From Rhizobium sp. Q54 (GTDB lineage Bacteria; Pseudomonadota; Alphaproteobacteria; Rhizobiales; Xanthobacteraceae): DNA of 64,000 nt. Each line of letters starts with the position of its first letter. The stretch's first letter is position 1. Under the pieces are notes generated by a model. The model saw nothing but the letters and a program-made list of their open reading frames with translations. It was not told the origin of the DNA and did no database searches. Both the position numbers and the translations under genes were made by a program. The stretch lies in assembly GCA_945861895.1 (NCBI GenBank), contig CAMAWF010000005.1, positions 1 through 64,000 on the forward strand, read 5' to 3'. This document shows, piece by piece, positions 58,530-64,000 of this stretch.

Positions 58530-59608
58530 ATCTCGACCGGCAGGCGGCGTTTTCCGGCACCAAGGAGGTGGCGGAAGCGCTGCGCTTCGATGCCGCGCGG
58601 CTCGAATCCTATCTGCTCAAACAGGTGCCGGAATTTTCCGGCCCGCTTGACGTCAAGCAGTTCAAGGGCGGGCAATCCAACCCGACCTATTTGCTGCGGA
58701 CGCCGGCGCGAAGTTATGTCTTGCGGCGCAAGCCGCCGGGAAAACTTTTGCCGTCCGCCCATGCGGTCGAGCGCGAATACCGTGTGACCCGCGCGCTGTA
58801 CGCGCAAGGCTTTCCGGTCGCCGAACCGGTGCTGTTGTGCGAGGACGTAAATGTTGCCGGAACGCCGTTTTACCTGATGGCGTTTGTCGAAGGTCGCGTG
58901 TTCTGGGAGCCGCAGATGGCGGGCTCGAATGCGGCCGAACGCGCCGCCGTCTACGACGACATGAACGCCACGCTGGCGCGGCTGCATTCGTTCGATCCGG
59001 CAAAAATGGGCTTAAGCGATTTCGGCAAAAGCGAGAACTATGTCGCGCGCCAGGTCGAGCGCTGGTCGAAGCAATATCGCGCCTCGCAGACCGAAACGAT
59101 CGAGGAAATGGAGCGGCTGATCGCCTGGCTGCCGGCGCATATTCCGCCCGCCGGGCCGGCGCGGCTGGTGCATGGCGACTACCGGCTCGACAATATGATC
59201 CTCGCCAACGATGCGCCGAAAATTCTCGCGGTGCTCGACTGGGAATTATCGACGCTGGGCGATCCGCTGGCGGATTTTTCCTATCACCTGATGGCCTGGC
59301 ACATGCCGCATTCCGAAAGCGCCGCCGGCACCGCCACGCTCACCGGCCACGATCTTGCCGCGCTCGGAATTCCATCGGCGGCAAACTATGTGGATGCTTA
59401 TGTCGCGCGCACCGGGCTAGACCCGCGCCCGCATCTGCCGGTCTATCTCGCCTATAATTTTTTCCGCATCGCCGCGATTTTGCAGGGCATCATCGGGCGC
59501 GTGCGCGACGGCACCGCCACCGGCGAATTCGCCCCCGCCAAGGCCGAGATGATCCGGCCGCTGGCGGCGAAGGCGTGGGAGTTCGCGAAGGTGGCGGGGG
59601 CGCGCTGA
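58526..59608 (+). CDS. Phosphotransferase family protein (ACAD10/11-like APH fold)
   Basis: The 360-aa product has the aminoglycoside-phosphotransferase kinase fold: the nucleotide-binding FKGGQSNPTYLLRTPARSYVL, the lysine in VLRRKPPGKLLPSAHAVERE, the catalytic HGDYRLDNMIL and the metal-binding VLDWELSTLGDPLADFSYHL. This subgroup resembles the kinase domain of ACAD10/11, which phosphorylates hydroxy-acyl-CoA species, so a role in hydroxy-fatty-acid degradation is possible but not shown. It overlaps the cupin gene (ATGA). Confidence 0.87.
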   Translation: MNLDRQAAFSGTKEVAEALRFDAARLESYLLKQVPEFSGPLDVKQFKGGQSNPTYLLRTPARSYVLRRKPPGKLLPSAHAVEREYRVTRALYAQGFPVAEPVLLCEDVNVAGTPFYLMAFVEGRVFWEPQMAGSNAAERAAVYDDMNATLARLHSFDPAKMGLSDFGKSENYVARQVERWSKQYRASQTETIEEMERLIAWLPAHIPPAGPARLVHGDYRLDNMILANDAPKILAVLDWELSTLGDPLADFSYHLMAWHMPHSESAAGTATLTGHDLAALGIPSAANYVDAYVARTGLDPRPHLPVYLAYNFFRIAAILQGIIGRVRDGTATGEFAPAKAEMIRPLAAKAWEFAKVAGAR

Positions 59609-59926
59609 CTTCTCAGGGTCAACAATGACGTTCGGCGTTCGCTACACTTGTCGCGAATTCCGGCGCGTTTTTTTGAGACTCGCCGCCTATCGTGACGTTC
59701 ATGTTGATTTCCAGCATCGGCATCCGGATAGTCCAGCCGCGCACCGCCACCAAAAAGCGGCCTTCCACGCTGGAACAGACCACCGATCATGATAGCGCGT
59801 GCGATGACGCACACGCCTTGCTTGCCCGGCCCAGTGCGCCCCCCGGCACCGGACAGCACATCAACCGAACCATTTAGAGTCTGATCCGCTCCGATTGAAT
59901 CAGAGCTTGGCTCTATCTTTTTGTTT
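59609..59926. other. Gene-free stretch
   Basis: I see no convincing gene here. Short open frames exist on both strands but none has a recognisable start region, ribosome binding site or family. The right end runs into the 52-bp repeat and related AT-rich sequence. Confidence 0.55.
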
Positions 59927-59978
59927 GAGCATGATCTTTCCCGAAAACCGGTTCCCACTTTTCGGGATCATGCTCTAG
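59927..59978. repeat. 52-bp intergenic repeat, copy B
   Basis: This copy matches 4954-5005 at 50 of 52 bases, with inverted ends GAGCATGATC/GATCATGCTC and the core ACCGGTTCCCACTTTTC. It overlaps the stop codon of tadA by four bases. Confidence 0.85.
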
Positions 59979-60403
59979 CGCCGCGCGGCGAAAAAATCCT
60001 TCAGCAGCGCGCCGCATTCGCTTTCGCTCATGCCGCCGTAGACCTCCGGGCGATGGTGGCAGCTGGCCGAGGAAAAAAACCGCACGCCGTTGTCGACCGC
60101 GCCGCCCTTCGGGTCGGCGGCGCCGTAATACAGCCGGCGGATGCGCGCAAACGACATCGCCGCCGCGCACATGGCGCACGGCTCCAGCGTCACATACAGA
60201 TCGCAACCGGTAAGCCGCTCCGAGCCGAGCGCCGCGGCGGCGGCGCGGATCGCCAGCAGCTCCGCATGCGCGGTCGGATCGCGCAGTTCAAGCGTGCGGT
60301 TGCCGGCGCGCGCGAGGATGTCGCCCGCGCGCACGATTACCGCCCCCACGGGCACTTCGCCGCGCACCGCGGCGGCGCGGGCTTCGTCGAGGGCGATTTG
60401 CAT
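59975..60403 (-). CDS. tadA: tRNA-specific adenosine deaminase
   Basis: TadA converts A34 of tRNA-Arg to inosine. The 142-aa product has the zinc deaminase motifs DPTAHAELLAIRAA (HAE) and TLEPCAMCAAAMSFARI (PCxxC) at about residues 49-92. Length is typical. ATG at 60403 was chosen; the frame continues upstream only into a repeat. Its stop codon region falls in the 52-bp repeat. Confidence 0.95.
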   Translation of the reverse strand: MQIALDEARAAAVRGEVPVGAVIVRAGDILARAGNRTLELRDPTAHAELLAIRAAAAALGSERLTGCDLYVTLEPCAMCAAAMSFARIRRLYYGAADPKGGAVDNGVRFFSSASCHHRPEVYGGMSESECGALLKDFFAARR

Positions 60404-60433
60404 CGGGGAAGCGGCCACAGCGGCTCTCTCGGC

Positions 60434-60520
60434 GTCATGCCAGGCCTTGTGCCGGGCATCCACGCCTTTATACACACCCGCAGCAAAGACGTGGATGCCC
60501 GGCACAAGCCCGGCCATGAC
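60434..60520. repeat. Inverted pair of hairpin repeats between tadA and rluB
   Basis: GTCATGCCAGGCC...GGCATCCACG (60434-60464) and CGTGGATGCCC...CGGCCATGAC (60490-60520) are inverted copies (28 of 31 bases match) separated by 25 bases. Each can also fold alone around GCCGGGC-type stems. The pair ends 14 bases before the rluB start, so it lies in the divergent promoter region of tadA and rluB. Confidence 0.75.
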
Positions 60521-60534
60521 GAAAAGAACACTTC

Positions 60535-61551
60535 ATGCCCGCGAAGAACCCAGACGAGAAATCCGGCGAACGCATCGCCAAGGTGATCGCGCGCGCCGGG
60601 CTGGCCTCGCGCCGCGAGGCCGAGGCCTGGATCGCCGCCGGGCGCGTCGCCGTCAATGGCGCGGTCATCGCCTCGCCCGCCCTCAATGTCGGCGCCGCCG
60701 ACCGCATCGCGGTGGACGGCAAGCCGCTGCCGGGGCGCGAGCGCACGCGGCTGTTTCTCCACAACAAGCCGCCCGGGCTGGTGACCACGCATTCCGACCC
60801 GCAAGGCCGCCCAACCATTTTCGGCGGACTGCCCCGGCACCTGCCGCGGCTCATCAGCATCGGCCGGCTCGATCTCAACACCGAGGGCCTGCTGCTGCTC
60901 ACCAATGACGGCGGGCTGGCGCGCGTGCTGGAGTTGCCGGCAACCGGCTGGCAGCGGCGTTACCGCGTGCGCGCACACGGCCGCGTCACGCAAGCAGCGC
61001 TCGACGGATTGCGCCGCGGCATCACCATCGACGGCATCCGCTATGGGCCGATCGAGGCCACGCTCGACCGCGAGCAGGGCGCGAATGTCTGGCTCACCTT
61101 TGCCATCCGCGAGGGAAAAAACCGCGAAGTGCGCAACGTGCTGCGCTCGCTCGATTTGCAGGTGAACCGGCTCATCCGCGTATCGTTCGGGCCATTCCAG
61201 CTCGGCGACCTGCGCGACGGCGGCGTCGAGGAGGTGCCGACGAAGACCTTGCGCGAGCAACTCGGCGAGCGGCTTTCGGCGCTGGCGCAAGCGGACTTCG
61301 ACGCGCCGGTGGTGGAACGCGCGGCACCCTCTCCTTCGCGTCATCCTGAGGGGCGAGCGCGCGAAACGCGCGAGCCTCGAAGGATGGCGGGCAAGGCTCC
61401 GGGCCGTGCATCCTTCGAGGGCCGCCCGCGGCGGCCGCCTCAGGATGACGGGTCAACGCAAAAGCGCGATCACACAGCCAAGAAAAAAGTCCGCCGTGAC
61501 CGCAAATCCGGCCCGCGCCCCAAATATCCGCGCGACAAGAGGCCGCGCTGA
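60535..61551 (+). CDS. rluB: 23S rRNA pseudouridine synthase, RluB type
   Basis: The 338-aa product has an S4 RNA-binding domain (RIAKVIARAGLASRREAEAW, GRVAVNGAVI), the catalytic domain with the active-site Asp in SIGRLDLNTEGLLLLTNDG, and the family motif IREGKNREVRNVLRSLDLQV. It is of the RsuA/RluB group; RluB (position 2605) is the usual alphaproteobacterial assignment. After about residue 255 comes a basic low-complexity tail. Residues about 268-305 are encoded by a 112-bp palindromic repeat. Its stop shares a base with the rsmD ATG. Confidence 0.88.
   Translation: MPAKNPDEKSGERIAKVIARAGLASRREAEAWIAAGRVAVNGAVIASPALNVGAADRIAVDGKPLPGRERTRLFLHNKPPGLVTTHSDPQGRPTIFGGLPRHLPRLISIGRLDLNTEGLLLLTNDGGLARVLELPATGWQRRYRVRAHGRVTQAALDGLRRGITIDGIRYGPIEATLDREQGANVWLTFAIREGKNREVRNVLRSLDLQVNRLIRVSFGPFQLGDLRDGGVEEVPTKTLREQLGERLSALAQADFDAPVVERAAPSPSRHPEGRARETREPRRMAGKAPGRASFEGRPRRPPQDDGSTQKRDHTAKKKVRRDRKSGPRPKYPRDKRPR
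61339..61450. repeat. Palindromic repeat inside the rluB coding region
   Basis: CGTCATCCTGAG (61339-61350) pairs with CTCAGGATGACG (61439-61450), and CCTCGAAGGATG (61375-61386) with CATCCTTCGAGG (61409-61420). All four arms are perfect. The inner and outer arms form the composite hairpin usual for intergenic repeats, but here the element is read through in the rluB frame, adding about 37 residues to the basic tail. Confidence 0.9.
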
Positions 61552-62105
61552 TGCGCGTCGTCGGCGGACGCCTGGGCGGGCGCATCCTGGCCGCGCCGAA
61601 ATCGCAGGCGATCCGGCCAACCGCCGACCGGCTGCGCGAGGCCTTGTTCAATATCCTCATACACGGCCACGGCGATCCGGTCACCGGCGCCCGCGTGCTC
61701 GACCTGGTCGCCGGCACCGGCGCGCTCGGCATCGAGGCGATATCGCGCGGGGCTGCTTACGCGCTGTTCGTGGACGAGGGCGTCGAGGCGCGCGCCTTGT
61801 TGCGCAACAACGTCGAGACGCTGGGGCTGGGCGGCAGCAGCCGCATCTTTCGCCGCGACGCCACGCGGCTCGGCGCCGCGCATCCGGTCGAGCCATTTTC
61901 GCTTGCGTTTCTCGATCCGCCCTACGGCAAGGGCCTCGCTGAAAAGGCGCTGGTGTCCGCGTTGCAGGGCGGCTGGCTGACGCCCGGCGCGCTGGCGGTG
62001 GTGGAAGAGGCAACAAGCGCGGTTTTCGCCACGCCCGCCGGATTTCAGGAACTGGAACGGCGCGAATACGACGACACGGAATTCGTCGTCATGCGACGCG
62101 CGTAA
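61551..62105 (+). CDS. rsmD: 16S rRNA (guanine(966)-N(2))-methyltransferase
   Basis: RsmD methylates G966 of 16S rRNA. The 184-aa product starts with the family MRVVGGRLGGRIL, RPTADRLREALFNIL, motif I VLDLVAGTGALGIEAISRG and the catalytic FLDPPYGKG. Motif I has Val where Phe is usual (DLFAGTG). It shares a base with the rluB stop (TGATG). Confidence 0.94.
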   Translation: MRVVGGRLGGRILAAPKSQAIRPTADRLREALFNILIHGHGDPVTGARVLDLVAGTGALGIEAISRGAAYALFVDEGVEARALLRNNVETLGLGGSSRIFRRDATRLGAAHPVEPFSLAFLDPPYGKGLAEKALVSALQGGWLTPGALAVVEEATSAVFATPAGFQELERREYDDTEFVVMRRA

Positions 62106-62480
62106 TTATTTTTTCTTCCAGACCTCGGTGCCCTTGGTGCCCGCGTCGGTGCGGCGCCACCATTTTCCTTCCAGCGAACCGTCGGGCTTGATCTCCATGA
62201 TCATGATGACGGCCTTGCCGTCGGCGACGCCGCCGACGAATAGCTGGTTGCCGAAAACCTGTCCGATACCGACATATTTCCCGCCGTCCCATTTCAATTC
62301 GAGCGCGCCGGATTTGTCCATGGTGATGGCGAGCGGGCCGGGCCCGTCATAGGACTTGCCGCTGGTTTCCGTGCCGGTGACCACATAGTCGCCAAGTAGC
62401 CCGGCGTTATTGGCCTGAGCGAACGACGGCGCCGACCAGCCGAGGACGGCGAGTAGCGCAAGCGCGAATATCTGTTTCAT
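62106..62480 (-). CDS. Small secreted protein of unknown function
   Basis: The 124-aa product has a signal peptide (QIFALALLAVLGWSAPSFAQA) and a mature part of about 100 residues with repeated short strands (LLGDYVVTGTETSGKSYDG, LAITMDKSGALELKWDGGKY, KPDGSLEGKWWRR). This resembles a lipocalin- or avidin-like small barrel; I do not recognise the family. Its stop codon is one base after the rsmD stop, and mutL lies upstream on the same strand in the other direction. Confidence 0.7.
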   Translation of the reverse strand: MKQIFALALLAVLGWSAPSFAQANNAGLLGDYVVTGTETSGKSYDGPGPLAITMDKSGALELKWDGGKYVGIGQVFGNQLFVGGVADGKAVIMIMEIKPDGSLEGKWWRRTDAGTKGTEVWKKK

Positions 62481-62531
62481 CGATAAACTCCTGACTGACT
62501 ATGTGGTTTCAGGCCGCCATCCTAGCGCAGA

Positions 62532-64000
62532 TCACCGCCGCCCGAACAGCCGTTCGATATCGGTGAGCTTGAGTTCCACATAGGTCGGGCGACCGTGGTT
62601 ACATTGGCCGGAATTCGGCGTCGCTTCCATTTCGCGCAACAGCGCGTTCATCTCCTCCGGCTTGAGCCGGCGGCCCGCCCGCACCGAGCCGTAGCAGGCC
62701 ATCGTCGCCGATACATGCAACAGCCGGCGCTCAAGCGGCAGCGCCTCGTCCCATTCCGCCATGTGTTCCGCGAGGTCACAAACTAACCCCCGCACATTGA
62801 CCTCGCCCAGCAAGGACGGCGTCTCGCGCACCGCCACCGCGCCCGGACCGAACGCCTCGATCAGCAGACCGAAACGCGCAAGTTCATCCGCGCGCTCCAC
62901 CAGCCGCCCGACATCGGCGGCGTCGAGTTCGACAATCTCCGGGATCAGCAAAATTTGCCGCGCGACTCCTGATTTATCGATCGCCGCCTTGAGCCGCTCA
63001 TACACCAGCCGCTCATGCGCGGCGTGCTGATCGACGATGACCAGCCCGTCTTTGGTCTGCGACACGATGTAAGTCTCATGCACCTGCGCCCGCGCGGCGC
63101 CAAGCGGGCGCGCGATGAGTTCGGCGGCGGGCTCGAAGCTCTCCACGCGCGCATCGGCGGAAGGCTCGCCGACCTCGAAGGCGGCCTGCGCGGCTTCGGC
63201 AAACCCGCCGCCACGCGCCGGCATGTAACCGCGCGACGCCGGACGCGACGGCGAACGCCGCCAATCCCAATTCGCCCGCCCCGGCAGCGTCACCGGGCGA
63301 AACGCGGCGATGGTCGCCGTGCCGCCGGTGGTCGATGCGCGATGGCCCTCGCGCGCCAGCGCCTCTTTCAGCGAACGCACCAGCAGGCTACGCACCAAAC
63401 CCGGATCGCGGAAACGCACTTCGGTTTTCGCCGGATGCACGTTGACGTCCACTTCGCGCGGATCGAGCGTCACGAACAGCGCGACCAGCGGATGCCGGTC
63501 GCGCGGCAGATAATCGGCATAGGCGCCGCGCACCGCGCCGACCAGCAGCTTGTCGCGCACCGGCCGCCCGTTGACGAAAAGATATTGCCCAAGCGCATTG
63601 GCGCGTGTGAGCGTCGGCAGCGCGGCATAACCTTCGAGCGCGACGCCGTGCACCTCGCCGCGGATTTCAACCGCATTCTCGCGAAACTCCAGGCCAAGCA
63701 CATCCGCCAGCCGCGCCAGCCGCCCCGGTCCGCCCGGCAGCGCCGCCGCCCAGGTGACGGGGGCGCGCTCCTCGCCGGCCAGCGTGAAAGCGACATCCGG
63801 CCGGCTCATCGCCAGGCGACGGACGACGTCGCGTACTGCCTCGGCCTCGCTGCGGTCGGTCTTGAGGAATTTCAGCCGCGCCGGCGTGGCGTAAAAAAGA
63901 TCGAGCACTTCGACCCGCGTGCCTTCGTTCAGCGCGGCGGGCTTCGCCTCGGATTTCTCGCCGCCGTCGACCGTCAGCGTCCAGGCATGCGGCTCGGACG
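62532..64000 (-). CDS. mutL: DNA mismatch repair protein MutL (partial, N-terminus beyond the window)
   Basis: MutL couples mismatch recognition to strand excision. The frame is open to the right edge, so about 489 residues of the C-terminal and middle parts are seen. They include GTRVEVLDLFYATPARLKFL, GQYLFVNGRPVRDKLL, DPREVDVNVHPAKTEVRF and LVRSLKEAL, then a variable linker, the endonuclease motif DQHAAHERLVYE and the C-terminal NSGQCNHGRPTYVEL. The last two indicate an endonuclease-active MutL. The GHKL ATPase start is outside. Confidence 0.96.
   Translation of the reverse strand, partial: SEPHAWTLTVDGGEKSEAKPAALNEGTRVEVLDLFYATPARLKFLKTDRSEAEAVRDVVRRLAMSRPDVAFTLAGEERAPVTWAAALPGGPGRLARLADVLGLEFRENAVEIRGEVHGVALEGYAALPTLTRANALGQYLFVNGRPVRDKLLVGAVRGAYADYLPRDRHPLVALFVTLDPREVDVNVHPAKTEVRFRDPGLVRSLLVRSLKEALAREGHRASTTGGTATIAAFRPVTLPGRANWDWRRSPSRPASRGYMPARGGGFAEAAQAAFEVGEPSADARVESFEPAAELIARPLGAARAQVHETYIVSQTKDGLVIVDQHAAHERLVYERLKAAIDKSGVARQILLIPEIVELDAADVGRLVERADELARFGLLIEAFGPGAVAVRETPSLLGEVNVRGLVCDLAEHMAEWDEALPLERRLLHVSATMACYGSVRAGRRLKPEEMNALLREMEATPNSGQCNHGRPTYVELKLTDIERLFGRR

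Noticed and set aside
59692..59877. 61-codon plus-strand frame downstream of the phosphotransferase gene
   Set aside because: No ribosome binding site and no recognisable family; the opposite strand is equally open, so chance is more likely.

Overview
The window is high-GC alphaproteobacterial chromosome, most likely order Hyphomicrobiales (Rhizobiales), near the Bradyrhizobiaceae/Xanthobacteraceae. The basis is gene content (DUF6101, DUF2093 and DUF4170 proteins, the rhizobial order lpxC-ftsZ-ftsA-ftsQ, meso-DAP-type MurE) and intergenic repeats of a style familiar from that group. The family-level assignment is inference.

Layout. (1) 1-3200 is an accessory patch. It holds the 3' end of uvrD, a RelE/XRE toxin-antitoxin pair bracketed by two 50-bp copies of the uvrD 3' end, a truncated low-GC AAA ATPase, a second RelE/XRE pair, a small ORF and a ParB-like mini-protein. 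(2) 3300-8050 carries an L,D-transpeptidase, prmA, aminopeptidase P and a Bcr/CflA-type exporter. (3) 8055-33750 is a long minus-strand division and cell wall (dcw) block. In transcription order it reads mraZ-rsmH-ftsL-ftsI-murE-murF-mraY-murD-[GIY-YIG nuclease]-ftsW-murG-murC-murB-ddl-ftsQ-ftsA-ftsZ, then lpxC-bamD-recN-ligA. Most junctions are ATGA/GTGA overlaps, and mraZ is preceded by four MraZ boxes. (4) 34150-35420 has an AmpD-type amidase and rnpB (RNase P RNA) with its terminator. (5) 35500-44260 is a transport region with two tandem EamA exporters and a TRAP transporter divergent from a fused HyuA-HyuB hydantoinase/5-oxoprolinase. (6) 44350-51350 has small proteins, TldE/PmbA, and the rhizobial lipid A/Kdo group cysQ-DUF4170-DUF374-waaA-lpxK-DUF2093. 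(7) 51460-55020 has a dienelactone hydrolase-like protein and a DUF2946/TonB-dependent receptor pair behind a near-consensus Zur operator, so probably zinc uptake. (8) 55030-64000 has xseA, purD-cupin-phosphotransferase, tadA, rluB, rsmD, a secreted protein and the C-terminal part of mutL.

The most unusual signal is a dispersed family of short hairpin repeats with the frame GTCAT-stem-loop-stem-ATCCA. They often occur as inverted pairs, and their stem bases differ between copies in a compensating way. One pair forms near-perfect 32-bp inverted ends around a lone GIY-YIG nuclease gene inside the dcw cluster. A 101-bp pair without a gene lies between recN and bamD. This looks like a REPIN-type element in which a GIY-YIG protein takes the place of the usual RAYT transposase; that role is inference. 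Other notable signals are the uvrD-end duplication, two toxin-antitoxin operons with identical apparently leaderless promoters, palindromic repeats inside or forming the ends of coding regions (rluB, the 62-aa ORF) and supplying a ribosome binding site (dctQ), and several short tandem repeats. No tRNA, complete insertion sequence, prophage or CRISPR array was recognised.
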